From Bacillus kwashiorkori (lineage in GTDB: Bacteria > Bacillota > Bacilli > Bacillales > Caldibacillaceae): 64,000 bases of DNA. Shown piece after piece: positions 9,036-17,565 of the stretch (positions are counted from its first letter, which is position 1; each line of letters starts with the position of its first letter). The DNA is taken from assembly GCF_001375515.1 (NCBI RefSeq), contig NZ_CTDX01000016.1, positions 656,942-720,941 on the forward strand. Reading direction: 5' to 3'. Below the pieces are notes generated by a model. That model saw nothing but the letters and a program-made list of their open reading frames with translations, searched no databases and was not told where the DNA came from. The position numbers were made by a program, and so were the translations under genes.

Positions 9036-9599
9036 TTATGCTTCTAAAATTTGAATAGGCTGGTACGGTTGTTGTTGTTTTTTACAATAAAGTGTATAAA
9101 AGTCTTTCGGTATTTCATATAAGAAATATTGAAAACCATTTTGGTTATTGTTAATTTGTATTAGTAGAGAGGCTCTCGTATCATTCGCTTGAATGACATA
9201 CGGGAGTTTCTCTGCCGCTTTTTGTGACCGAATATTTTCTTGACGAATTCTCATAAATATCGTTTCTATCTCTTTCTCGTAAAATAGTTCATGAAAAAAT
9301 TGTTCTTTTGCTATAGAATTATAGCCTTTTCCATGATAAGGTTTGCCAAGCCAAGTACCGAGAAAACCAGCATGTTCATTTATATCATAAAGGGTAATTA
9401 CACCGATAGGATTACCCCATTCATCTATGATTGTTCTTGAAATAAGTTCTCCTCGCTCTTCTGCTTCCATCATTTGTTTCGTCATAAAAATATATTCTTC
9501 TAAAGATGAAGGCTTTTGACGCACAAAAGGGAAGACGTCCGGATGCGTAATTAGTTCGTATAAAGTAGCGCAATCATGCAATTCTCGCTTTTTTAGCAT
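9036..9599 (-). CDS. GNAT family N-acetyltransferase
   Basis: A 187-residue protein of the RimJ/RimL-type GNAT fold. The acetyl-CoA region is GTWLGKPYHGKGYNSIAKEQ (about 88-107), and TIFMRIRQENIRSQKAAEKL follows as the usual Asn-containing helix. The substrate is unknown. ATG 9599 follows GGAGGGACAAAT, so I reject a start 45 codons upstream that would read through the tRNA-like sequence and leader hairpin. Confidence 0.85.
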   Translation of the reverse strand: MLKKRELHDCATLYELITHPDVFPFVRQKPSSLEEYIFMTKQMMEAEERGELISRTIIDEWGNPIGVITLYDINEHAGFLGTWLGKPYHGKGYNSIAKEQFFHELFYEKEIETIFMRIRQENIRSQKAAEKLPYVIQANDTRASLLIQINNNQNGFQYFLYEIPKDFYTLYCKKQQQPYQPIQILEA

Positions 9600-9612
9600 A
9601 TTTGTCCCTCCG

Positions 9613-9648
9613 AATTCGAGGGCAACTTGTGTAATCCACCCTCGAAAT
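9613..9648 (-). promoter_or_regulatory. Leader hairpin before GNAT gene
   Basis: On the minus strand CGAGGG and CCCTCG pair with flanking A/T extension, ending three bases before the GGAGGG ribosome site. The 5' side reads GAGGGTGGA, the same first bases as the T-box antiterminator core (AGGGTGG), but the rest of that core is absent. Confidence 0.4.
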
Positions 9649-9671
9649 TTTTTATAAGTTAAATAAAAAAA

Positions 9672-9736
9672 TTTCGGGGTGGGAATCGAACCCACTAGAA
9701 CCAGTGATTGGTGGCGCACCATTTGCCTTCCCAAGA
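9672..9736 (-). ncRNA. tRNA-like (pseudo-tRNA) sequence
   Basis: On the minus strand this 65-base stretch folds like a tRNA: acceptor TCTTGGG with CCCGAAA (six of seven paired, one wobble), AA linker, D-arm GGC-loop-GCC with GG in the loop, and a perfect T-arm GTGGG-TTCGATT-CCCAC. The anticodon arm is stunted: CCA/TGG stem and a 5-base loop ATCAC, so no decoding loop exists. No CCA is encoded, and ATTTTTTTATTT follows. It lies 72 bases before the GNAT start on the same strand. Pseudo-tRNAs are known in Bacillus; expression here is not shown. Confidence 0.55.
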
Positions 9737-9919
9737 CATATGATTTTTTTCTTCTGTATGTATATTACACAAATTTTATCAAAAAGGAAATACTTTTTTG
9801 TGCGATTTTATTGTCATTTTTCGTCAAAAATTTAAACAAAAAATAGATCAAACGAAACTAAAATATATTAGAAACGTACTTATAGATAAGATAAATTCTA
9901 ATTGAGGGGGCATTTAAAA

Positions 9920-10240
9920 ATGGTATCTAAAGACGAGAGGTTATTTGCAGCATTGATTTTTGGGTTTAATTTTTTTGCACCAGTCATTGGTCCGTTAATT
10001 ATTTGGTTATTTAAGCGTGAGGATTCACCATATATTGATTATTATGGGCGGGAATACTTTAATTTTCTTATATCGTTTGCAATATACGGTATCGTTGCAG
10101 GTATTTTAACTATTATTTTAATCGGAATTTTGTTGTTGATTATATTAGGTATTGCATCTTTTATTATCATTATTCTTGGGATTTTTAAAGCTTACGAAGG
10201 CGAAAAGTTTAGAATTCCATTTATTATTCGATTTTTATAA
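9920..10240 (+). CDS. DUF4870 membrane protein
   Basis: A 106-residue membrane protein with three hydrophobic segments. The N-terminal DERLFAALIFGFNFFAPVIGPLIIWLFKREDSPYID, then REYFNF, is the DUF4870 (Tic20-like) pattern. ATG 9920 has GAGGGGG nine bases before it, better than the TTG six codons upstream. Function is unknown. A terminator follows the stop. Confidence 0.85.
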   Translation: MVSKDERLFAALIFGFNFFAPVIGPLIIWLFKREDSPYIDYYGREYFNFLISFAIYGIVAGILTIILIGILLLIILGIASFIIIILGIFKAYEGEKFRIPFIIRFL

Positions 10241-10247
10241 AACAATT

Positions 10248-10289
10248 GGGGCTATTCCAGAAAAAAAGGATAGCCCCGTTTATTTTTTC
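10248..10289 (+). terminator. Terminator after DUF4870 gene
   Basis: GGGGCTAT (10248-10255) and ATAGCCCC (10270-10277), then GTTTATTTTTT. Confidence 0.88.
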
Positions 10290-10378
10290 AGCCTTGTTTT
10301 TCCTATATTCCCATTTAAAATTAATGATGATCATTTAGATTGGGAAACGGGCAAGTTTTTCGAATATAAGTAACGTAT

Positions 10379-10942
10379 TCAGTAACCGAGAACGATTAAT
10401 CTTAAAATTGCTGCGTATTCCCTCATATACATCTTTGTTTTAACTGTTTGCGGTGTTTTTGCTGCTAGTGGGTAAGCTTTAATACTAAGGGATTGTGCAT
10501 TTTTTATTGCACGGAATAGATGAAAATCATTACTTACAATAACAGCTTCTTTCACATCAAACAAATCTTTCGCAAATGTTAAATTTTCTAATGTTGTAGT
10601 AGACTGATCTTCTATTAATATTCTTTCTTGATGAATACCATTTTCGAGCAAAAAGTTTTGGATTGCTTCAGCCTCGGTAATCCATTCTCCTTCACCTTTT
10701 CCACCTGTTGCAATTACTATCGTTTCCGGATTATCTTGTAAATAGGTTAGTGCAGCTTGTGCGCGATACAATAAACTTAATGACATTGTCGTTCCATTAA
10801 CCTTAGCACCTAGAACAATGAGATAAGATATATTTTGTGGTGTCTTGCGAGACGCAACCTTTTTTATCTGACCTTGAGCATAAAAAACAAAACTACCAAT
10901 TACCATTAATAAAATAAAGGAGAAATACAAAATCTTTCGCAA
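10379..10942 (-). CDS. YdcF family membrane-anchored protein (DUF218)
   Basis: A 187-residue protein with an N-terminal membrane anchor or signal (residues 4-23) and a DUF218/YdcF domain: YLIVLGAKV, ATGGKGEGEWITEAEAI, LIEDQSTTTLENL and IVSNDFHLFRA. Members are linked to cell-envelope processes and bind nucleotide-like ligands. The start is TTG with AAGGTG nine bases upstream. Confidence 0.85.
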   Translation of the reverse strand: MRKILYFSFILLMVIGSFVFYAQGQIKKVASRKTPQNISYLIVLGAKVNGTTMSLSLLYRAQAALTYLQDNPETIVIATGGKGEGEWITEAEAIQNFLLENGIHQERILIEDQSTTTLENLTFAKDLFDVKEAVIVSNDFHLFRAIKNAQSLSIKAYPLAAKTPQTVKTKMYMREYAAILRLIVLGY

Positions 10943-11037
10943 AACAGCCGCACCTTTCTATCATTTTTTTTATTATTAAACATAAAATATAAAAATAAAA
11001 AAGATACATTGACAATACGGTAGAAGGGGAAATCCAC

Positions 11038-11724
11038 ATGTCTATTAATAAATATTACACTAGATTAAGTGAAACTTATTTTTTAATTAGCATTTATTTT
11101 TCTGTTAGTGCACTTGTATTTTTACTAATATTATACAATGAAAAAACGTTAGCTTTCTTAATAACCGTACCCTTTTCTCTATTTAGTATAATCTATTTTT
11201 TACTCTATTACTATTACAATAAAAGAGTGGATATGGTGGGAGTTCTTCAAGAAAGAGAACAAAATAAAAATTGCCTATTAATAGAACAAGAAGGAAATAC
11301 ATTGTATTTTTTTAATAGTCGTGGACATGCGTCTTGTTCCATTCAATCAAAATTAACAATGTTAGGCAAAAAGCAATTTTTATATTGCGACGGAAAGAAA
11401 AAAATAAAGTTTGTTATATACAATAAACGGAATACTCTCGTAATCGAAAATCCAAACAGTGAAAGGCTTTTTTGGCATACCCATCCTAATCGTCTTTTTG
11501 GAGAATGGAATAGGGAAAAGTATTTGTTCGTGAGAGAGAAGAACAATAATAAATATCAGCTATTTAAAAGTGAGAAACTCATTTGCACCGTCGAAAAAGG
11601 TTTATTACCTCTAGACTTAACAATGAAATTTCGTTTAAATACACCAGTCATTACATTTTACGACAAACATACAACGGAAGAAAAATGCTTAATATTATTG
11701 TTAATATCCTTAATATATTTATAA
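11038..11724 (+). CDS. Membrane protein, unknown function
   Basis: A 228-residue protein with two membrane segments (about 15-32 and 36-58) and a basic, strand-rich soluble part of some 165 residues, which could be a tubby-like barrel. I do not recognise the family. An AGAAGGGGAAAT site precedes the ATG. Composition is unusually Lys/Asn/Phe/Tyr-rich, in keeping with the AT content. No operon partner is evident. Confidence 0.6.
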   Translation: MSINKYYTRLSETYFLISIYFSVSALVFLLILYNEKTLAFLITVPFSLFSIIYFLLYYYYNKRVDMVGVLQEREQNKNCLLIEQEGNTLYFFNSRGHASCSIQSKLTMLGKKQFLYCDGKKKIKFVIYNKRNTLVIENPNSERLFWHTHPNRLFGEWNREKYLFVREKNNNKYQLFKSEKLICTVEKGLLPLDLTMKFRLNTPVITFYDKHTTEEKCLILLLISLIYL

Positions 11725-11798
11725 TAAAAAGCTGAAATATTTGCTATTGAATTACATTTTTTTATACAATAAGGAAAAATAATATAAAGGATGGTAAA

Positions 11799-12425
11799 AT
11801 GAAAAAAATATTTATTGGCTTTGCGTCAGTTATCGTAGCTTTATTTATCGTGGATCAAGCAGTGTTACAAGAAAAAGCAGTATTACCACTATTTACTAAG
11901 GCAGAGAATAATGAAAATAATGGTGAAGAGAGAACAACACAAAATAATGATATAAATACGGATAACCAAAATAACCAACTGGAAGAACCATCTTACGGTC
12001 TTCAAGTCGGGAATTTAGCACCTGATTTTAGTTTAACGACGCTAGATGGAAAAAATATTTCTTTAAAGGATCTTAGAGGGAAAAAAGTATTATTAAATTT
12101 TTGGGCTAGTTGGTGTCCGCCATGCCGAGCTGAAATGCCACATATGCAAAAGGTTTATGAGGAACATGCAGGAGAATCTTTTGAAATAGTAGCTGTAAAC
12201 TTAACGTTTGGGAAAGAGACGGCAGAAAAAGCGCAACAATTTGTTACAGATTTCGGATTAACATTTCCAATTCCTTTAGATACGACAGCTGAGGTGTCTG
12301 AAAATTATCAAATTGTTCCGATTCCTACAAGTTATTTTATTGATTCAAACGGTATAATTCAATCCAAATACTTAGGACCGATGGACGAAAAGTATATTTT
12401 AAAACAAATAAATGCCATTAAGTAA
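11799..12425 (+). CDS. ResA-like thiol-disulfide oxidoreductase
   Basis: Extracytoplasmic, membrane-anchored thioredoxin-fold protein of 208 residues. Residues 4-20 form the anchor, 35-62 an Asn-rich linker, and 68-208 the AhpC/TSA-Redoxin domain with active site WCPPC (C106, C109) and the cis-proline loop VPIPTSYF. Relatives reduce apocytochrome or other exported thiols; ResA itself sits with resBC, which is not here, so its partner is unknown. Confidence 0.88.
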   Translation: MKKIFIGFASVIVALFIVDQAVLQEKAVLPLFTKAENNENNGEERTTQNNDINTDNQNNQLEEPSYGLQVGNLAPDFSLTTLDGKNISLKDLRGKKVLLNFWASWCPPCRAEMPHMQKVYEEHAGESFEIVAVNLTFGKETAEKAQQFVTDFGLTFPIPLDTTAEVSENYQIVPIPTSYFIDSNGIIQSKYLGPMDEKYILKQINAIK

Positions 12426-12453
12426 AGCAGGTAAATCATCACCTGCTTTTTAT
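12424..12453 (+). terminator. Terminator after the ResA-like gene
   Basis: AAAGCAGGT (12424-12432) pairs with ACCTGCTTT (12441-12449), followed by T residues. Confidence 0.88.
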
Positions 12454-12508
12454 TTTACTCTATTGTTGAACAATGTTACTCATTCCACAGATTTACGAGA
12501 TGACATGG

Positions 12509-14335
12509 TTAGCGGGCATTTTTTAAAAAAAGGATAATTTCTTTGATTGCACCATCATCTTTGGCTGTAAAATAATCTGCAAAGGGATCTCCCAATTTCT
12601 CCATCCGATTAAGCACTTCCGAAAATGAAAATCCATCAGGAGAAATATTATTAGAAAGCTCATCCCAGAATATCGGAGTAGCAACACCTGCTGATTTATT
12701 CCCACGAGCTGAGTATGGACAAATAATCGTTTTTCCTTCTGCATGTTGAACGTAATCAATATATAATTTATTATTTCGATTTTTTTTTAGCCTTTCGATT
12801 GTAAATGCATGTTCATTTTTGCTTAATAAAAAGTTTGCAATAAACTGGGTGAACAGTCTCGTTTCATTCCAAGTAATTGAATTATTTCTCGGCAGAGGAA
12901 AATATATTTGTAGTCCGCGATTTCCTGATGTCTTAATATAAGCTCTTAAGCCCAATTTATCAATGATATCCGTCTTTATATAATGTGCAGCTTCAAGGGC
13001 AAGGGAAAACTCCTTTTTAGTTGGAGGGTCTAAATCAATAACGATTTCATTCGGGTTATTTTGTTGACTAGTTCGAAAAGGAATATGGAATTCAATTGCT
13101 AGTTGGTTTCCAAGCCAAAGAAAAGTTTGTTTATTATTACAAACAATATAATTAATACCGTCTTCTTGGAAAGTATCCACATAATCAGGGGCGTATTCTG
13201 GACAATTTTTTTGAAAAAATGCTTCTCCAAAGATACCATGTGGATAACGAATGACAGTAAGAGGTCGTTTGTTTAAAAAAGGTGCTATATACGGGTATAT
13301 CATATTCAAATAATTAACATAATCTTGTTTTAAAATTGCTCGTTCTTCCCACAATGGTTTGTCTGGATGGGTAATTTCTATCAATGTGCTACTTGTTTGT
13401 TTCATCCTCTCCAACGTGCATTCCTTGCTTGATATATTCAAGAGAAACCGCGAGAAAAATGGTTCTCTTAAACCGTCTTCCATAAGTTCCAAATAAAAAA
13501 GTTCTAAACAAATGGAAGGAGGGACATAAACAAATTGATTATCCTCACGCACTTGATTTTTCCGAATAATTGCTGTTAACGCTGCAGTTTCCTCTTTTGT
13601 TAACCCGTTTTTAAATAACCCAACCGTAACTATTTTACCAGAGGAATAAACACCGACATGAAAATACCCATTCGCTTTTTCAAACTTAGTAATAAAGCAT
13701 TGAACTTTTTTCCAATTTTTATATTTAAACCATTGCACACTACGCTTTCCAACTTCCCATTTACTATATATGTTTTTCGCAACAATTCCTTCTCCATCAT
13801 ACGCTTCAATATTTGCCCACAATTTTTGAAAATCTTTATGAAAGGGCACCATTTGCAAAAAACTCGAAGCTTCTGGAATCGGTTGGGTTGGTAATTGTAA
13901 TTCTTGAAAAAATGATAGTAACATTTCTTTCCGGTTATAAAATGGCTGATTGATTAGAGACGTTCCTTTATATTGCAATAGATCAAATACTAAGTACGTA
14001 CCTCTATTTAACTCTAGAATATGCTGGATTTTTTGCTCCGATCGAAGTCTTCCACGTTGCTGAACTTGAGAAAAATTACTTTTATAAGGATTGACGAGGA
14101 CAGTAATTTCGCCATCTAGTGTTAATGGTTCATATGAAATTAATTTTTCTTTATACAGTTCGTAAAATTGAATGACTTCAGGAAAATGTTTCGATAAATC
14201 TTTTCCATTTCTACTGATGAAGGAAATTCCTTTATCTATCGTTAACAAAGCACGAAATCCGTCGTACTTAGTCTCAAACACCCAGTCTTTTTCCGTTGGC
14301 ACAGTAAATGTTAATGTTGGTAACATTGGTCTCAT
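12509..14335 (-). CDS. ligD: LigD: ATP-dependent DNA ligase with polymerase domain
   Basis: Non-homologous end-joining enzyme that seals and fills Ku-bound breaks, in Bacillus mainly in spores and stationary cells. The 608-residue protein has the ligase first: nucleotidyl lysine K23 in ETKYDGFR, EGIVAK and WFKYKNW motifs, OB domain to about 310. The primase-polymerase domain follows (from LIEITHPDKPLWEE), with metal residues D434 and D436 in IDLDPP. No phosphoesterase domain is present, as in B. subtilis LigD. It is divergent from ku, sharing the intervening promoter region. An ATG behind TAGGTGATAA starts it. Confidence 0.95.
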   Translation of the reverse strand: MRPMLPTLTFTVPTEKDWVFETKYDGFRALLTIDKGISFISRNGKDLSKHFPEVIQFYELYKEKLISYEPLTLDGEITVLVNPYKSNFSQVQQRGRLRSEQKIQHILELNRGTYLVFDLLQYKGTSLINQPFYNRKEMLLSFFQELQLPTQPIPEASSFLQMVPFHKDFQKLWANIEAYDGEGIVAKNIYSKWEVGKRSVQWFKYKNWKKVQCFITKFEKANGYFHVGVYSSGKIVTVGLFKNGLTKEETAALTAIIRKNQVREDNQFVYVPPSICLELFYLELMEDGLREPFFSRFLLNISSKECTLERMKQTSSTLIEITHPDKPLWEERAILKQDYVNYLNMIYPYIAPFLNKRPLTVIRYPHGIFGEAFFQKNCPEYAPDYVDTFQEDGINYIVCNNKQTFLWLGNQLAIEFHIPFRTSQQNNPNEIVIDLDPPTKKEFSLALEAAHYIKTDIIDKLGLRAYIKTSGNRGLQIYFPLPRNNSITWNETRLFTQFIANFLLSKNEHAFTIERLKKNRNNKLYIDYVQHAEGKTIICPYSARGNKSAGVATPIFWDELSNNISPDGFSFSEVLNRMEKLGDPFADYFTAKDDGAIKEIILFLKNAR

Positions 14336-14461
14336 TTTTTATCACCTACATTTATTATTCGTATTGTTAGTAAAGCTATGTGACAAACTGTTTGGCAAAT
14401 GTTTTATAGAATGAAGAGAAAAAATAAATAAAGGATAAAACATAAGAAAGGATTGGTTAAA

Positions 14462-15304
14462 ATGCATACGATGTGGAAAGGAAGTATTAGTTTCGGATTA
14501 GTGAATATTCCAGTGAAAATGCACGCTGCAACAGAAGACAAAGATATTAAATTTCGCAGTCTCCACAATAAATGTCATACACCGATAAAGTATGAAAAAG
14601 TATGTCCTACGTGTAATATCGAAATTGCCAATGAAGAAATAGTAAAAGCGTACGAATATACGAAAGGAAAATATGTTGTATTAGAAGATGAGGATTTTAA
14701 CAAATTGGAGAAAGAGATGGATGAGAAGGCAGTTGATATAATTGACTTTGTAAAAATAACAGAAATAGATCCAATTTACTTTAATAAAACATATTACTTA
14801 TCTCCTAATGAAGGTGGAGGTAAAGCATACTCTTTATTACGAAAAGCGATGGCAGAATCAGAAAAGGTTGGCATTGCGAAAATTGTTATTCGTTCTAAAG
14901 AACAGTTAGCCGTTATTCGTGTGTATGAAAATACATTAGTTATGGAGACCATTCATTACCCTGATGAAGTTAGGAATGCTAGTGATGTTCCTAATGTCCC
15001 TAATAATGATACAGTTTCTGAAAAGGAATTAGCTACCGCCATCTTATTAATTGATCAATTAACAACGGAATTTAATCCTGAGAAATACAAAGATGAATAT
15101 CGCGAAGCTTTGCTAAAAATAATTAATGCGAAAAGAACAGGTAAGGAAACAGTTGTACCCGAGGCAAAAGGTGAGAGAACTTCTGTAACTGACTTAATGG
15201 CTGCATTGCAAGCATCCATTGACAGATCGGCTCCGAAAAATAATGAAACGGCACCAACAAAGCCAGTAACAAAAACAACAAAGAAAATCAAAAAAAATGC
15301 CTAA
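14462..15304 (+). CDS. ku: Ku protein (NHEJ end-binding)
   Basis: Ring-forming homodimer that binds double-strand ends and recruits LigD. The 280-residue protein starts MHTMWKGSISFGLVNIPVKM, the hallmark of bacterial Ku. It ends in a Lys/Thr-rich tail, typical for DNA contact. I prefer ATG 14462, with AAAGGAT eight bases upstream, to the TTG three codons earlier. It faces ligD across about 125 bases. Confidence 0.95.
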   Translation: MHTMWKGSISFGLVNIPVKMHAATEDKDIKFRSLHNKCHTPIKYEKVCPTCNIEIANEEIVKAYEYTKGKYVVLEDEDFNKLEKEMDEKAVDIIDFVKITEIDPIYFNKTYYLSPNEGGGKAYSLLRKAMAESEKVGIAKIVIRSKEQLAVIRVYENTLVMETIHYPDEVRNASDVPNVPNNDTVSEKELATAILLIDQLTTEFNPEKYKDEYREALLKIINAKRTGKETVVPEAKGERTSVTDLMAALQASIDRSAPKNNETAPTKPVTKTTKKIKKNA

Positions 15305-15312
15305 TTATGGAG

Positions 15313-15347
15313 ACACCTTATTCCCTAAGTGGAGTAAGGTGTTTTTT
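15313..15347 (+). terminator. Terminator after ku
   Basis: ACACCTTATTCC (15313-15324) with GGAGTAAGGTGT (15331-15342), one wobble pair, then TTTTT. Confidence 0.9.
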
Positions 15348-15404
15348 AACACTATATGTCAATAAAACATACGATAGTAAAAACAAAATAAAGGCGGTAT
15401 AATC

Positions 15405-15920
15405 ATGTACTATTTTTACTATCAAAGTAATCCTTACGTTCGAAATGAAACGGTTATTAAAACACAAGCATATGCAAAAATTTATGGTGGTCCATTAGCA
15501 CCAAATTTAAGTGGATACGTTATTTTTTCTGATTTAGGGAATGGTACCGACGTATTCGTAGAAGTAACCGGCCTGCCTCATTATAAAAAAATGAATGCTG
15601 GAAATAATCCGGTAGGTCCACATGGTTTTCATATTCATGACAAGGGAAGTTGTAAAATTGGGGATAAATTAGATCCGTTTCAAGCTGCAGGCGGTCATTG
15701 GAATCCAACAAATGAACCACACGGAAACCATGCTGGAGATTTACCAGTGTTATTTTCCAATAATGGTTATGCACGAATGAATGTTTTTACGAATAAGTTT
15801 CGACCGCTAGACGTGATTGGTAAAACGATAATCATTCATGAAAACCCAGATGATTTTCGCAGCCAACCAGCCGGGAATGCCGGGAAACGTTTAGCATGTG
15901 GAAAAATTGTACGATTATAA
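15405..15920 (+). CDS. Cu/Zn superoxide dismutase-family protein (YojM-like)
   Basis: A 171-residue SodC-fold protein. All metal positions appear present: copper H76, H78, H98 and H145, zinc H98, H106, H109 and D112, disulfide C83 with C165, and R162 in GKRLACG. B. subtilis YojM has an incomplete copper site, so this copy could be an active dismutase. The N-terminus (MYYFYYQSNPYVRNETV) is Tyr-rich and has no signal peptide or lipobox, unlike most SodC proteins; a spore-coat place is one guess. ATG follows AAAGGCGG. Confidence 0.88.
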   Translation: MYYFYYQSNPYVRNETVIKTQAYAKIYGGPLAPNLSGYVIFSDLGNGTDVFVEVTGLPHYKKMNAGNNPVGPHGFHIHDKGSCKIGDKLDPFQAAGGHWNPTNEPHGNHAGDLPVLFSNNGYARMNVFTNKFRPLDVIGKTIIIHENPDDFRSQPAGNAGKRLACGKIVRL

Positions 15921-16043
15921 ACTTTCGAGAGGGATGTGATTTAACAGTCCATCCCTTATAAGATGCTTAACAATAATTACATATTCTCACTCTAGATAGA
16001 AAAGACTAAAAGTTGAATAGAGTACATTTGTGGAGGGAACAAG

Positions 16044-17180
16044 ATGAAGGCTGTTACATACCAAGGGTTGAAAAATGTAGAAGTGAAAAATGTGGAAGAT
16101 CCGAAAATAGAAAAACCAGGTGATATGATTATAAAAATAACAAGTACTGCCATTTGTGGGTCCGACTTACATCTCATTCATGGAATGATTCCTAATATGC
16201 CTTTTAACTTTGTGATAGGCCATGAACCGATGGGAATCGTGGAAGAAGTTGGTCCTGAAGTGAAAAATGTGAAGAAGGGCGATAGAGTTGTTATTCCTTT
16301 TACGATTAGCTGTGGAAAGTGCTGGTTTTGTCAAAATGACTTAGAAAGCCAATGTGACAATTCTAATGAAAATGGTGAAATTGGTGCCTTCTTTGGCTAT
16401 TCAGAAACATTTGGTGGAATCCCAGGAGGACAAGCAGAGTATTTACGCGTTCCTTTTGCGGATTATAGTTCCTTTGTCATACCAGAGGAAGCAGAGTTAG
16501 AAGATGAACAAGTTTTGTTTCTTTCAGATGTAATCCCTACTGCTTATTGGGGCGTGGACAATGCTGGAGTAAAAAAAGGAGATGTTGTTGTTGTTCTTGG
16601 TTGTGGTCCCATAGGATTAATGACTCAGAAATTCGCCTGGATGAAGGGGGCAAAAAGAGTTATTGCTGTTGATTATATTGGCTATCGACTTGCACATGCA
16701 AAGCGAACAAATAATGTTGAAATTATTGATTTTACAAAGCATCCTAATACTGGTGAGTATATTCGAGAAATTACAAAAGGGGGAGCAGATATTGTCATTG
16801 ATTGTGTCGGCTTAGACGGGAAAATGACATTTTTAGAACAAGTTGGATCCGCATTAAAATTACAAGGAGGAGCAATGGGCGCAATTATCATTGCATCACA
16901 AGCTGTTCGAAAAGGAGGAACGATACAATTAGTCGGTGTATATGGTTCAAGATATAATCAATTTCCATTAGGTGACTTATTTTCACGGAATATTACATTA
17001 AAAATGGGCCAAGCCCCAGTAAATCATTATATGCCTAAGTTATTTAATTTAATTAAAGAGGGTAAGATTGATCCTACTGATATTATCACTCATCGTCTTC
17101 CATTAACAGAAGCTGAATATGCTTATGAAGTTTTTGATGAAAAGAAAGATAATTGTATTAAAGTCGTATTAAAACCATAG
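16044..17180 (+). CDS. adhB: Zinc-dependent alcohol dehydrogenase, AdhB type
   Basis: Cytosolic medium-chain dehydrogenase of 378 residues, close in sequence pattern to B. subtilis AdhB (YrlA). Catalytic zinc ligands lie in AICGSDLH and GHEPMGIVEEVG, structural zinc cysteines in CGKCWFCQNDLESQC, and the NAD site is VVVLGCGPIGLM. Formaldehyde-dehydrogenase-like members share this layout; the true substrate is not clear. GGAGGGAACAAG precedes the ATG. It is a single-gene unit with its own terminator. Confidence 0.9.
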   Translation: MKAVTYQGLKNVEVKNVEDPKIEKPGDMIIKITSTAICGSDLHLIHGMIPNMPFNFVIGHEPMGIVEEVGPEVKNVKKGDRVVIPFTISCGKCWFCQNDLESQCDNSNENGEIGAFFGYSETFGGIPGGQAEYLRVPFADYSSFVIPEEAELEDEQVLFLSDVIPTAYWGVDNAGVKKGDVVVVLGCGPIGLMTQKFAWMKGAKRVIAVDYIGYRLAHAKRTNNVEIIDFTKHPNTGEYIREITKGGADIVIDCVGLDGKMTFLEQVGSALKLQGGAMGAIIIASQAVRKGGTIQLVGVYGSRYNQFPLGDLFSRNITLKMGQAPVNHYMPKLFNLIKEGKIDPTDIITHRLPLTEAEYAYEVFDEKKDNCIKVVLKP

Positions 17181-17208
17181 AAATACAACCCCTCCTACTA
17201 ATTCCTTC

Positions 17209-17255
17209 GAAGGTCCTTGTCTGGATGAACCAACGGATAAGGATCTTTAATTTTT
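17209..17255 (+). terminator. Terminator after adhB
   Basis: GAAGGTCCTTGTC (17209-17221) pairs with GATAAGGATCTTT (17236-17248) allowing wobbles, then a T run. Confidence 0.75.
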
Positions 17256-17565
17256 ATAAGACAAAAGAATCATTTTTGAGCAAAATTCGATTATAAATCG
17301 GTTATTTCCCAAAAGTAAGACAAACATCCTTGGAAATATAGTAAAAAAGTAACTGACCAAATAATCAAAAAATTATAAAGTCATACTTTACTATCATTTT
17401 AGAAAAGTACAATAAATTTACGACAAAAACCGACAGACAAACATTAGAATGTTCTGCTATTTTAAAATTGCAGCAAGATTTACATAGAGATTGCTAGAAA
17501 GGGGGATATAGGTTAACTATTTTTTGTTAGTCTATCAATCTAGTTGAAATTTGGGAGGGAGAAAT
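17256..17565. other. Leader and promoter region of the bpr-like gene
   Basis: About 310 AT-rich bases with no supported reading frame. A GGGAGGGAG ribosome site ends it. No regulator site is recognised. Confidence 0.4.

Noticed and set aside
9600..9734. N-terminal extension of the GNAT protein
   Set aside because: It would translate the tRNA-like sequence and the leader hairpin; the downstream ATG has a strong GGAGGG site and fits the family.
10152..10373. Plus-strand frame overlapping the DUF4870 gene
   Set aside because: It shares bases with a well-supported gene in another frame and reads through its terminator.
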